Shown one piece after another: positions 18,933 through 25,811 of a stretch of 36,987 nucleotides of DNA; the first letter of the stretch is position 1; the number at the start of each line of letters is the position of its first letter. The translations under genes and the position numbers were made by a program. This DNA is from Streptococcus oralis (lineage in GTDB: Bacteria; Bacillota; Bacilli; Lactobacillales; Streptococcaceae): contig NZ_KQ969039.1 in assembly GCF_001578705.1 (NCBI RefSeq), positions 133,356 through 170,342 of the forward strand, in the 5' to 3' direction. The notes under the pieces are model-generated. The model was not told the DNA's origin and ran no database searches. It saw nothing but the letters and a program-made list of their open reading frames with translations.

Positions 18933-21086
18933 CTAGCTATTTACCAAATGAGCGTAAAATCCACCTCGAGCAAGCAAGTCTACATGGTTTCCTTCTTCGA
19001 TAATCTTGCCCTGATCCAAAACAACAACCTTTTCTGTCCGCTCAGCAATGGTCAAGCGGTGGGCAATGAAAATCAAGGTCTTGTCTAAAGCCATGAGATT
19101 ATCAACAATTCGCTTCTCTGTCAAAATATCCAAACTGCTAGTCGCCTCGTCCAAGATCAAGACAGGTGCATCCGTCAAAAGAGCTCGCGCCAAAGCGATT
19201 CGCTGCCGTTGCCCACCAGAAATCCCAGCCCCATCCGAAGTCAATTCTGTCTGGTAATTCAGTGGCATCCGCTCAATATCCTCCCGAATCTCTGCCAATT
19301 CAACTGCCCGTAAGATATCCTCCTGAGTCGTCCCCTCCTTGGCCCCAAGGAGAAGATTCTCCAAAATCGTTCCGTTAAAGACATAGGGCTGTTGAGGCAG
19401 ATAGTTGATGTACTGGCGCAGGGCCTTTTTATCAATCTGGTTGAGATTGACACCACCCAGACTAACCTCTCCCTGACTTGGGTCGTAAAAATTAACCATC
19501 ATCTTGGCCAAAGTTGTCTTGCCTGATCCTGAAATTCCCACGAAAGCCACTTTAGAACCTTGCGGAATGGTCAAATTGATATCCGACAAAACATCTCGAC
19601 CATAGCCATACTTGTAGTGAACCTGCTTAAAGGTCATATTTCCCTTCATCATACTTAGATCTTCTACCCTTTTCTTCTCCTCAAACTCCGAAGCTACCAG
19701 ATACACTTCATTTAAACGATTATTGGCAACCTGCGCTGTCTGAAGTTTGGTTTGCAGGTTGATGATATTTTCCAAAGGATTGGTAAAGTAAACAAGCAGG
19801 GTATTATAAGTGATCAGCTGGCCCAAGCTCATCTTGCCATCCATGACAAGAATAGCTCCCAGCCAGAGAACAGCAACATTGAGCAGGAGCTGGGCAACTT
19901 TTTTCAGAGCCTTTTGCTGGCTTTCTGCCCGACTATAGGTAAAGGATTTTTTCAGATAAGCCACAAACTCCTTATCAATCTTTTGATAGCACGAACTCTC
20001 ACTAGTCAACGACTTAATGGTCTCAATACCGTTGATGTCCTCGATGATAGAAGAAGACAGAACCGCATTGGCTTCCATGGTATCCCGATTCATCTTTTCA
20101 AAAGGCTTCATAAAGGCAAAGATAATCACTGTATAGATGGGAAGCGCAAGTAGACTAATGAAAAAGAGTGTCATATTTTGTGAAAACAAGACAAGCGAAA
20201 TAATCAAAATCGTCGACACATCCAAAAAGATCGACAGAATAGTCGACGCCAGTGCATCAATGATACTATTGGCATCTGTAAAACGAGAAACGATTTCTCC
20301 TGTCCGACGTGTCGCAAAAAAGGACATGGGCAGGTGAAAAACATGCTTGATGTAGGACAAAATCACGTCAATCGATAAACGTTGCCCAAGGATTAGTAGG
20401 AGATATTCCTGCGCGTAGGACAAAATCTGCTGGAGGATATAGACGATGACCAACCCAATAGAAATAATTCCCAGCGTCGAACGCATCTGATCTGGCACGT
20501 AACTATCAATGATGGACTGAAGATAGTAGGAGCCCACAATATTGATCAGTGTTACCAAGAGTGTCGCTAGGACAATATTGGTAATTAAGCCACGCTGTTT
20601 GAGTAAAATCGGCAAGAAGGATAGGAGTCCCTGTTTCTTCTCCTTATGGGGTTTATAGTCTGGAGATGGCGCCATAAAAATACTAATCCCTGTCCACTCT
20701 TGCGCAAATCGCTCACGAGAAATCTTAGTCAGCTTGACACCAGGATCTGGATCAGCGATATGGATGGTCTTCTTATCCTGACCTGTCACCACATAGTAGT
20801 GGAGCAATTTCCCTTCCTTGAGCACATGGGCTACAAAAGGAAAAGTCAAATCAGGCAAATCAAAGAGCGTCATATCCGCCTTGATAGCCCGCGTCTCAAA
20901 GCCAAGCTCCTCTGCCACCTTTACAATACCCAAAGCAGTCGTCCCATCCATAGTCGTCTTGGCCAACTCTCGTAGATGAGCCAAGGAGTAATAACTACCG
21001 TAGTAGCCGAATACCATAGCCAAGGAAGCCACGCCGCAATCCATCTGATCCACCTGAGGGCGATAGTGTCTTTTCCCAAATTTCAT
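18933..21086 (-). CDS. comA: ComA, peptidase-containing ABC transporter for competence peptide
   Basis: The 717-residue protein has three parts. An N-terminal C39 peptidase cleaves double-glycine leaders (Cys17 in QMDCGVASL, His96, Asp112). Six predicted membrane segments span about 155-430. The ATPase domain has Walker A GISGSGKT 517-524, signature ISGGQ 622-626, Walker B LILDE 643-647 and the switch His676. It exports CSP, and in pneumococcus ComAB can also process Blp-type bacteriocin peptides. The neighbouring double-glycine peptide genes at 22525-23372 are therefore plausible extra cargo. AAAGGAGATAGAT precedes the ATG. Confidence 0.97.
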   Translation of the reverse strand: MKFGKRHYRPQVDQMDCGVASLAMVFGYYGSYYSLAHLRELAKTTMDGTTALGIVKVAEELGFETRAIKADMTLFDLPDLTFPFVAHVLKEGKLLHYYVVTGQDKKTIHIADPDPGVKLTKISRERFAQEWTGISIFMAPSPDYKPHKEKKQGLLSFLPILLKQRGLITNIVLATLLVTLINIVGSYYLQSIIDSYVPDQMRSTLGIISIGLVIVYILQQILSYAQEYLLLILGQRLSIDVILSYIKHVFHLPMSFFATRRTGEIVSRFTDANSIIDALASTILSIFLDVSTILIISLVLFSQNMTLFFISLLALPIYTVIIFAFMKPFEKMNRDTMEANAVLSSSIIEDINGIETIKSLTSESSCYQKIDKEFVAYLKKSFTYSRAESQQKALKKVAQLLLNVAVLWLGAILVMDGKMSLGQLITYNTLLVYFTNPLENIINLQTKLQTAQVANNRLNEVYLVASEFEEKKRVEDLSMMKGNMTFKQVHYKYGYGRDVLSDINLTIPQGSKVAFVGISGSGKTTLAKMMVNFYDPSQGEVSLGGVNLNQIDKKALRQYINYLPQQPYVFNGTILENLLLGAKEGTTQEDILRAVELAEIREDIERMPLNYQTELTSDGAGISGGQRQRIALARALLTDAPVLILDEATSSLDILTEKRIVDNLMALDKTLIFIAHRLTIAERTEKVVVLDQGKIIEEGNHVDLLARGGFYAHLVNS

Positions 21087-21132
21087 ATCTATCTCCTTTT
21101 TTCTAACAATCTCTTAAAAACTTTGTAAGATT

Positions 21133-21199
21133 ATTTTAACCAAACGAAGAAGAAATAAGGGAATTATTTCTGAAAAAACAATATTCATACCTGAACAGC
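21133..21199 (-). promoter_or_regulatory. comAB early-competence promoter with ComE-type direct repeats
   Basis: On the minus strand GCTGTTCAG and TTTTTTCAG (plus 21191-21199 and 21170-21178) are separated by exactly 12 bp, giving the 21-bp period of the ComE box (ACAnTTcAG-N12-ACAnTTgAG). A -10-like TAAAAT (21133-21138) lies 31 bp further on. This places comAB under the CSP-ComDE response. The second repeat is a weaker match in its first half. Confidence 0.75.
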
Positions 21200-21218
21200 A
21201 CTTTTAGTCAAAGCAAAT

Positions 21219-21240
21219 AGGCAGAACAAGTGTCCTGCCT
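21219..21240 (-). terminator. Probable terminator of the small-gene cluster
   Basis: AGGCAG (21219-21224) and CTGCCT (21235-21240) pair with two further base pairs after one mismatch, directly past the last small membrane gene. The minus-strand tail (TATTTGCTTTG) is only moderately T-rich, so efficiency is uncertain. Confidence 0.5.
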
Positions 21241-21251
21241 AAATCATTCAA

Positions 21252-21446
21252 TTACAGAGATTTCTTACCTTTCCCACTTCTTTTGTGAATGGTATATAAA
21301 ACGATAAACGAAAACACAGGGGGTACCAGATAACTACTTTCACTCATTGTCACCTGAAATCCAAGAGTTGCTAGTATCCCAAAGATGAGAATATTCATTA
21401 AAAATAGAAAAACAAATACAATAAAGGATTTTAAAATCTTATTCAT
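21252..21446 (-). CDS. Small two-helix membrane protein
   Basis: The product has 64 residues from the ATG at 21446, with AGGATCGAA as ribosome site; in-frame GTG and ATG starts slightly upstream are less well placed. Two hydrophobic segments (about 6-28 and 38-54) and a basic tail KRSGKGKKSL are visible. No family recognised. It is the last gene of a run of small membrane proteins beside bacteriocin-like peptides, so an immunity or accessory role is possible but unproven. The upstream gene ends inside its 5' region. Confidence 0.6.
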   Translation of the reverse strand: MNKILKSFIVFVFLFLMNILIFGILATLGFQVTMSESSYLVPPVFSFIVLYTIHKRSGKGKKSL

Positions 21447-21674
21447 TTCGATCCTCATCACCTTCTTTACTTTTTCTTTTGAGAATAGTGTGGTATTTTA
21501 CCGCTATGTAAATGATTAAAAGAAGTAGAGGGTAAGAAAACAGGTCTGAAACTTCCATGAAATTTACACTATACTTTCCTAGTAATAGCTTATAGTCCAT
21601 TAAAACTTGAAGGATAGAAAGTACAATGCGTACTAGTAGAAGGCCCCCTAATAAGATCACTTCTTTTTTAACAT
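21439..21674 (-). pseudogene. Small membrane protein with probable 1-nt frameshift in an A6 tract
   Basis: An ATG at 21674 has a good ribosome site (GAGGAAGG) but reads only MLKKK before TGA. The long frame (73 residues from a GTG at 21660, two hydrophobic segments, tail KRKSKEGDEDRNE) has no ribosome site at that GTG. If the A6 tract (T6 at plus 21664-21669) had seven bases, the good ATG would read MLKKEVILLGGLLLV and continue into the long frame without a break. So this is a frameshifted gene, a phase-variable or slippage site, or a sequencing slip. The likely ancestral product is a 78-residue small membrane protein like its neighbours. Confidence 0.55.
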
Positions 21675-21770
21675 ACGAACACCTTCCTCACTAAATGCAG
21701 ATTACAGTCCATTGGTCTAACACTCCAAGATTGCTTTTATGCTAGAGCTACAGAAATCAGACTCATGTTA

Positions 21771-21980
21771 TCATCGTTTGTTATCTTTTTCTTCACTTCT
21801 ATAAAGTAAGATAAAGGTCATCAAAAATAATGAAATCGCAGGTATATCAAAATATTCAAACCATTTAGGTAGGTCTATTTTGTTTACATCAGCTACGATT
21901 CTAATAATTAGATAAGCCATCAAGCTAAATAATACAGTGGTCTCTGGCCAAGCTTTTCGTAGTAATTGAACAACTTTCAT
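21771..21980 (-). CDS. Small two-helix membrane protein
   Basis: The product has 69 residues, starting at the ATG at 21980 with TTGGAG seven bases upstream; a TTG start further upstream is in frame but has no ribosome site. Two hydrophobic segments are visible (about 17-33 and 45-61), with a charged tail YRSEEKDNKR. The layout resembles its neighbours. No family recognised; immunity to a neighbouring peptide is the most natural guess. Confidence 0.65.
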   Translation of the reverse strand: MKVVQLLRKAWPETTVLFSLMAYLIIRIVADVNKIDLPKWFEYFDIPAISLFLMTFILLYRSEEKDNKR

Positions 21981-22004
21981 CTTAAACTCCAATCTGATGG
22001 TCAA

Positions 22005-22193
22005 TCAATTTCCTATCTTACTTTCTGTTGTTTTGTACTTGTATCCTACATAAAACAGACCAAGCAGAATTGGATAGGTTTCTGGATAAAATAGGGTATT
22101 GATCGGATTTTTCAAAATCAAATACGTTGCGATGTAGATAATAAGCGATACGATAAAATACCCCTCAGCAAATCCTAATAAGAATTGTTTCAT
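22005..22193 (-). CDS. Small two-helix membrane protein
   Basis: The product has 62 residues; TAGGAG precedes the ATG. Two hydrophobic segments (about 4-26 and 38-50) are followed by KYKTTESKIGN. It begins just after a strong hairpin terminator, so its transcription must come from read-through or from a promoter I could not identify in the 30-bp gap. Function unknown. Confidence 0.65.
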   Translation of the reverse strand: MKQFLLGFAEGYFIVSLIIYIATYLILKNPINTLFYPETYPILLGLFYVGYKYKTTESKIGN

Positions 22194-22221
22194 GGTAGAC
22201 TCCTATTTACCTGATAAGAAA

Positions 22222-22238
22222 GGCGGAAAAACTCCGCC
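22222..22238 (-). terminator. Terminator inside the small-gene cluster
   Basis: GGCGGA (22222-22227) pairs perfectly with TCCGCC (22233-22238) around a 5-nt loop. The minus strand continues TTTCTTATC. It separates the 70-residue membrane-protein gene from the next small gene. Confidence 0.75.
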
Positions 22239-22273
22239 ATTTACATGCACAAAATCCTTTTCATTCAGATTCA

Positions 22274-22486
22274 TCATTTATAGTTTTGATTATCTTTTGA
22301 CAAATCTTTGCAAAAAATACCAAAATAGCCCGAAGCAAGCAAACCAACTAAAGTCCATTGCCAATCAAAGGATACTAATGAACCTGTACGAATCACATGA
22401 AGCGCGAGATTAAGAGCTATTGCCAACAAAGGAACTATAGTGGCTAGTTTAGGTAACAATGTATTGAGATTAAGGTTGTGATTCAT
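22274..22486 (-). CDS. Small two-helix membrane protein
   Basis: The product has 70 residues with TAGGGA before the ATG. Hydrophobic segments lie at about 10-31 and 43-58, followed by CKDLSKDNQNYK. It lies directly downstream of a double-glycine peptide gene and upstream of a terminator, the usual place for a bacteriocin immunity gene. No sequence family recognised. Confidence 0.65.
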   Translation of the reverse strand: MNHNLNLNTLLPKLATIVPLLAIALNLALHVIRTGSLVSFDWQWTLVGLLASGYFGIFCKDLSKDNQNYK

Positions 22487-22524
22487 GGTTAATTTCCCTA
22501 CATACTTTATCCCAAATTTTTAGC

Positions 22525-22680
22525 TTAGCGTCTACTTCCTAGATAACGCCCATACATATAAGAAGCTACTCCTAATACACCCCAAGCTATTGCTGTGGAA
22601 GTAGTAACAATGAAGCCTCCCTCAGTAACAGATAAGTCTGCTTCTGTCATGATATCGAATTTTTCATCCATTTTTTTCAT
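22525..22680 (-). CDS. Double-glycine-leader bacteriocin-like peptide
   Basis: The product has 51 residues. A 22-residue leader ends in LSVTEGG, followed by a 29-residue hydrophobic, slightly basic mature peptide (from FIVTTSTAIAW to YLGSRR). The leader has the acidic and hydrophobic spacing of class II bacteriocin and ComC leaders, the substrate type of C39 transporters such as ComA, 1.4 kb downstream. AAAGGAGAGAGAA precedes the ATG at 22680. An inner ATG three codons on is also possible. Confidence 0.75.
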   Translation of the reverse strand: MKKMDEKFDIMTEADLSVTEGGFIVTTSTAIAWGVLGVASYMYGRYLGSRR

Positions 22681-22693
22681 TTCTCTCTCCTTT

Positions 22694-22792
22694 TTAAATA
22701 ATACTGGCTAATCCAATAGCTACTCCAACCAAAAGCCCTACTATTCCTGAAGCTGATATAATAATTACTGCAAATTCTTCTGAAATCTTCAT
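22694..22792 (-). CDS. 32-residue hydrophobic peptide without double-glycine leader
   Basis: A good ribosome site (TGGAGAAATAA) precedes an ATG at 22792. The peptide starts MKISEEFAVIII and is otherwise almost entirely hydrophobic and Gly-rich, ending LASII. No leader cleavage site is visible. It may be a membrane peptide, an accessory to the adjacent double-glycine peptide, or a decayed bacteriocin gene. Short, so moderate confidence. Confidence 0.55.
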   Translation of the reverse strand: MKISEEFAVIIISASGIVGLLVGVAIGLASII

Positions 22793-22871
22793 TTATTTCT
22801 CCATTTTTTATTGGTAGTAACTAAAAGATGACTATTCAATAGTATTTGCCACACACTAACAATAGTTCTCT

Positions 22872-23048
22872 TTAAACCTTGTCTTTACCTGAATCCAAAT
22901 AACTCATCATTAAAATAAGGATCGGAATCCATAATTCCGAGCCTACATACTGATCAACTTTAAAGGTAATTACATTTAAATCACCTAGCACACAGAGTAC
23001 TCCAAAAATGATTAAAAGCACGCCTATTAAATTTTTTCGATTTTTCAT
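22872..23048 (-). CDS. Small two-helix membrane protein
   Basis: The product has 58 residues, MKNRKNLIGVLLIIFGVL at the start, with two hydrophobic segments (about 7-22 and 39-51) and tail LDSGKDKV. The layout matches the other small membrane proteins here. The ribosome site is weak (TTAGGT). It lies between two bacteriocin-like peptide genes and could be an immunity protein. Confidence 0.55.
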   Translation of the reverse strand: MKNRKNLIGVLLIIFGVLCVLGDLNVITFKVDQYVGSELWIPILILMMSYLDSGKDKV

Positions 23049-23061
23049 ACCTAATCACTTT

Positions 23062-23211
23062 TTATCCAAACCTACGTTTTAAATCTTGCCCGATTAATCT
23101 ACCGCCAAGGAAAATAGTCACTCCAATACCAATAGTAGCTATTGTGATCACGCCTCCATCTGTATTCATCAATTCTTCTTCTGTCAATTCTGTCCATTTA
23201 TTTAAATTCAT
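23062..23211 (-). CDS. Double-glycine-leader bacteriocin-like peptide
   Basis: The product has 49 residues. The 20-residue leader (MNLNKWTELTEEELMNTDGG) has the classic spacing ahead of the Gly-Gly site. The 29-residue mature part is hydrophobic and Gly-rich with a basic end (LIGQDLKRRFG). TAAGGAGAG precedes the ATG at 23211, which is better than an in-frame upstream start. It is probably processed by a C39 exporter; ComAB is the nearest. Confidence 0.8.
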   Translation of the reverse strand: MNLNKWTELTEEELMNTDGGVITIATIGIGVTIFLGGRLIGQDLKRRFG

Positions 23212-23228
23212 TTTTTCTCTCCTTATTA

Positions 23229-23372
23229 TTACATAAAATAGCCCCAAGCAATACCACCAATTAGTAAGACACCTCCTACAACTACAGCGGTAACCGACCC
23301 CCCATCCACATCCATCAACTCTTCTTCTGTAAGAGTTACAAAGTTCTGTTCCATTTTGTCAAAGTTTGTCAT
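23229..23372 (-). CDS. Double-glycine-leader bacteriocin-like peptide
   Basis: The product has 47 residues. The 25-residue leader ends TEEELMDVDGG and shares TEEELM with the next peptide gene. The 22-residue mature part, SVTAVVVGGV then LLIGGIAWGYFM, is very hydrophobic. AAAGGAG precedes the ATG. It lies 17 bp upstream of the second peptide gene, so the two may act as a two-peptide bacteriocin. Confidence 0.8.
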   Translation of the reverse strand: MTNFDKMEQNFVTLTEEELMDVDGGSVTAVVVGGVLLIGGIAWGYFM

Positions 23373-23411
23373 CTTTTTTCTCCTTTATTTTTATTTTTTA
23401 GTTTACGACTT

Positions 23412-23459
23412 CTAGCTCTTAAACCATTTTAAAAACCAGATTGGATAAATTACTGAAAT
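23412..23459 (-). CDS. Micropeptide C (15 residues, ATT in start position)
   Basis: The third copy of the array reads ISVIYPIWFLKWFKS. It aligns with copies A and B (YP, W, KWF) with one extra residue. The codon at the start position, seven bases after GGAAGG, is ATT rather than ATG. Either it uses this rare start or the copy has lost translation. A dyad (ATCACTT/AAGTGAT, 23480-23504) encloses its upstream CGAATA box. Confidence 0.4.
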   Translation of the reverse strand: MSVIYPIWFLKWFKS

Positions 23460-23489
23460 CTTTTTTCCTTCCTGTTCTTATCACTTATC

Positions 23490-23497
23490 TATTCGAG
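23490..23497 (-). promoter_or_regulatory. Sigma-X-like box upstream of micropeptide C
   Basis: CTCGAATA on the minus strand, six of eight matches to the streptococcal competence box TACGAATA, 30 nt before the start position. It lies in the loop of a 7-bp dyad. Confidence 0.45.
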
Positions 23498-23528
23498 AAG
23501 TGATTTAAAATGAACAGGTAAATTTCAT

Positions 23529-23579
23529 TTATTTTAAATACCATTTGATCAACCATGGCAATAAGATTGGTAAATACAT
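23529..23579 (-). CDS. Micropeptide B (16 residues)
   Basis: MYLPILLPWLIKWYLK, starting at an ATG eight bases after GGAAGGAG. It is hydrophobic with two Trp and a net positive charge, the composition of membrane-active peptides. It differs from copy A at six of 16 positions while keeping P, W, K and L positions. No leader, so if secreted it would be leaderless. I do not recognise the family. Confidence 0.65.
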   Translation of the reverse strand: MYLPILLPWLIKWYLK

Positions 23580-23612
23580 CGCGTAGTCTCCTTCCTTTTC
23601 TTCTTACCTATC

Positions 23613-23620
23613 TATTCGAA
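23613..23620 (-). promoter_or_regulatory. Sigma-X-like box upstream of micropeptide B
   Basis: TTCGAATA on the minus strand (seven of eight matches to TACGAATA), preceded by a T-run and lying 33 nt before the ATG of micropeptide B. Confidence 0.5.
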
Positions 23621-23652
23621 AAACAATTCGAAAATGAACAACTATTTCATTT

Positions 23653-23703
23653 TTATTTTAAAAACCACTTAATGAACCATGGATACAAGATTGGCATGTA
23701 CAT
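23653..23703 (-). CDS. Micropeptide A (16 residues)
   Basis: MYMPILYPWFIKWFLK, starting at an ATG seven bases after AAAGGAGG, the strongest ribosome site in this region. An inner ATG two codons on would give 14 residues. It is the first copy of the array after the acpP terminator. Trp-rich, basic at the C-terminal half, no leader. Candidate membrane-active or signalling peptide; function unknown. Confidence 0.65.
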   Translation of the reverse strand: MYMPILYPWFIKWFLK

Positions 23704-23734
23704 GAACGTTCCTCCTTTTTCTTTCTCATATCTT

Positions 23735-23742
23735 TATTCGCA
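23735..23742 (-). promoter_or_regulatory. Sigma-X-like box upstream of micropeptide A
   Basis: TGCGAATA on the minus strand (seven of eight matches to TACGAATA), 31 nt before the ATG of micropeptide A and 36 bp past the acpP terminator. Confidence 0.5.
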
Positions 23743-23777
23743 ATTTCTACTAAAAGTTTCTCTTTTTTCTGCAAACA

Positions 23778-23808
23778 AAAAAACAACATGACTTGCATGT
23801 TGTTTTTT
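23778..23808 (-). terminator. acpP terminator
   Basis: Perfect 13-bp stem AAAAAACAACATG (23778-23790) / CATGTTGTTTTTT (23796-23808) with a 5-nt loop and T-run, immediately past the acpP stop. It insulates the micropeptide array from the acpP operon. Confidence 0.9.
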
Positions 23809-23809
23809 G

Positions 23810-24046
23810 CTATATCTTACCTTTAATAGTTCCGATCACATCTGCCACACTTTGTAGTTGATCAATTTCCTCATCACTGATTTCGATACCAAATTCATCT
23901 TCTAGCGTTAGGACAAACTCCATCAAGTCCACTGAGTCAGCATCCAAGTCGTCTTTCAGACTCAAAGATTCTGTCACGACAAAATCCTCTCCCTGTCGCT
24001 CTTGGATAATGGTCACAATACGGTCAAAAATTTCTTTTTCTGTCAT
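23810..24046 (-). CDS. acpP: Acyl carrier protein
   Basis: The 78-residue acidic carrier protein of fatty acid and phospholipid synthesis. The phosphopantetheine Ser38 lies in DADSVDLMEF, and FGIEISDEEI follows as usual. It is 5 bp after plsX, a common acp-plsX pairing. Mitis-group genomes also carry an acp in the fab cluster, so this is probably the second copy and may serve phospholipid synthesis; that division is inference. Confidence 0.93.
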   Translation of the reverse strand: MTEKEIFDRIVTIIQERQGEDFVVTESLSLKDDLDADSVDLMEFVLTLEDEFGIEISDEEIDQLQSVADVIGTIKGKI

Positions 24047-24051
24047 CTCTT

Positions 24052-25044
24052 TTATTCTCCTGAAAATTCACGCGCAGTCTGGGCAACTACGTCTGTTTCT
24101 AGCATGGTACGAATCTGGCGAATCGTACTGTACACAGCTTTGGCATCACTTGAGCCATGAGTCTTAACAACAGGTGCTTTGACACCAAACAAGACCGCTC
24201 CTCCAACATCTGAATAGTTGAGTTGCTTTTTCAAACCTCTAAGGCTATCCTTGAGAAGAAGAGCACCTAGTTTCGCTCGAAGGCCACCACCTGTAATAGC
24301 CGTCTTAAGCAAGCCCATAATTCCCATGGCTGTCCCTTCAATGGATTTGAGAACAGCGTTTCCCGTGAAACCATCTGTTACGACAACATCCGCAACGCCA
24401 TTCATCAGATCACGTGCTTCCACGTTTCCGACAAAGTTCAAACTTTCATCAGCCACTAGCAAGTCGTATGTCTCCTTACGAAGCGGATCTCCCTTGCTGC
24501 TTTCTGTTCCATTGTTGAGCAAACCAACACGTGGTTTCGAAATCCCACGAACATTTTTCGCATAGAAGGAACCCAAAACAGCGTATTGGTGCAGATGATG
24601 GGCTGTATTTTCCGCATTGGCTCCAAGGTCTAGCATGTCAAAGCCTTTTCCATCAATGGTCGGCAAGGTAGACATAAGTCCAGGACGATCAATGTTCTTG
24701 ATACGACCCACGATGAAGAATCCTGCAGCCAACAAGGCACCTGTGTTGCCAGCAGAGAGGACGGCGTCTGCTTCTCCCTCTTTGACAGCTTTAGCCGCCA
24801 ATACCATGCTGGCATTTTTCTTCTTACGGATTGCTTTTGTCGGCTCATCGTCTGAGTTAATTTTCTCATCCGTATGGATAATGCTGACGCGCTCTATCGC
24901 TGTTAGATATTGCTTGATTTTGCTTTCATCTCCATAAAGTTGAATCTCAATATCTGAAAAGTCAGCCAGGGCTTGATTGACACCCTCAACGATGGCTTGA
25001 GGTGCATAATCGCCCCCCATAGCATCTACTGCGATTTTTTTCAT
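24052..25044 (-). CDS. plsX: Phosphate acyltransferase PlsX
   Basis: The 330-residue enzyme converts acyl-ACP and phosphate to acyl-phosphate, the donor for PlsY in phosphatidic acid synthesis. [15 protein letters not shown] at the N terminus, [12 protein letters not shown], and [17 protein letters not shown] are family motifs. ATGA overlap with recO shows translational coupling. acpP follows within 5 bp. Confidence 0.96.
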   Translation of the reverse strand: MKKIAVDAMGGDYAPQAIVEGVNQALADFSDIEIQLYGDESKIKQYLTAIERVSIIHTDEKINSDDEPTKAIRKKKNASMVLAAKAVKEGEADAVLSAGNTGALLAAGFFIVGRIKNIDRPGLMSTLPTIDGKGFDMLDLGANAENTAHHLHQYAVLGSFYAKNVRGISKPRVGLLNNGTESSKGDPLRKETYDLLVADESLNFVGNVEARDLMNGVADVVVTDGFTGNAVLKSIEGTAMGIMGLLKTAITGGGLRAKLGALLLKDSLRGLKKQLNYSDVGGAVLFGVKAPVVKTHGSSDAKAVYSTIRQIRTMLETDVVAQTAREFSGE

Positions 25045-25811
25045 TTGTCTTCCTCTTTTAGTAATTGTCCCCAGTCTGCTAGGGAATCAATAAATTTCTT
25101 TGATTTTAGGTGAATCCCAACGTACTCTTCGTAGAGTTGATCCATAAATTGGCGTAGCTCTTGCTTGATTTCTGCCTTAAGCGAAATAGTCTCCAAGGTT
25201 TCAAAATCAATAGCTTGAAATTGATTGAGCAGATAAGGGATATTGGGATTGAGATGACAACGTCTCTCATCTTCATGATAATGCTCTGGGCAAAGGCAGG
25301 CTCCATATTTAAAAGAAAAGTCAAAGGCCTGACCGACCCGATGGCAAAAGACACACTCATTAAAATTAAGGCTGATTCCAAATCGAGTCAAGATTTGAAT
25401 TTCAAAAATATTGGTTAAGACCTGATAATCTAGGCCTGCTTCCATCAACTCCAGAGTCTTCTTCAAGAAAGCAAACAAGGGAGCATCCTGCTGATTGTCC
25501 TGCAAACTAGCATCTGCAAGGGCAGCTACATAGGTCGCATAGGCCATGACAAAGAGATCACTATTAATATTGGGAAAGGTCATCACCTCATGGTAGTCCT
25601 CGATGTAGCTAAGGCCGTCATCATTGATTCGCAAGAGAAATCGTGCTAACACCAAGGGCTGAATAACTGGAGCTAGTTTGGACTGGCCAGCGTGTTTGAC
25701 GAAAAACATGCGCTTGCCCGCCTGCTCGGTAAAGATCTTGACTAGCTTGTCATCCTCACGAAAATTACGATTGTAGAGCACCAAGCCTTGACTCGTGATA
25801 GACTGAATCAT
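25041..25811 (-). CDS. recO: DNA repair protein RecO
   Basis: The 256-residue RecFOR-pathway mediator loads RecA on SSB-coated DNA. It has an N-terminal OB-fold region ([21 protein letters not shown]) and a Cys-rich zinc site in the second half (CVFCHRVGQ ... YGACLCPEH). It overlaps the upstream aminotransferase by 4 bp and plsX by 4 bp. Confidence 0.94.
   Translation of the reverse strand: MIQSITSQGLVLYNRNFREDDKLVKIFTEQAGKRMFFVKHAGQSKLAPVIQPLVLARFLLRINDDGLSYIEDYHEVMTFPNINSDLFVMAYATYVAALADASLQDNQQDAPLFAFLKKTLELMEAGLDYQVLTNIFEIQILTRFGISLNFNECVFCHRVGQAFDFSFKYGACLCPEHYHEDERRCHLNPNIPYLLNQFQAIDFETLETISLKAEIKQELRQFMDQLYEEYVGIHLKSKKFIDSLADWGQLLKEEDK

Larger units (their letters stand above)
23412..23742 (-). 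repeat. Tandem array of three micropeptide units, each with a sigma-X-like box
   Basis: Three tandem units with start-to-start spacing of 124 and 120 bp, read on the minus strand. Each has a CGAATA box, 30-33 nt, a strong ribosome site (GGAGG, GGAAGGAG, GGAAGG) and a 15-16 codon frame. The frames of units A and B are followed by an inverted repeat (AAAATGAA/TTCATTTT at 23631-23653; AAATGAA/TTCATTT at 23508-23530). Flanks align as well as coding parts, so whole units were duplicated. Conservation at the peptide level (P..W..KW.LK) supports translation. Confidence 0.75.

Noticed and set aside
23555-23791. 78-codon plus-strand open frame across the micropeptide array
   Set aside because: It is the antisense shadow of the array; it has no ribosome site, and conservation follows the minus-strand peptides.
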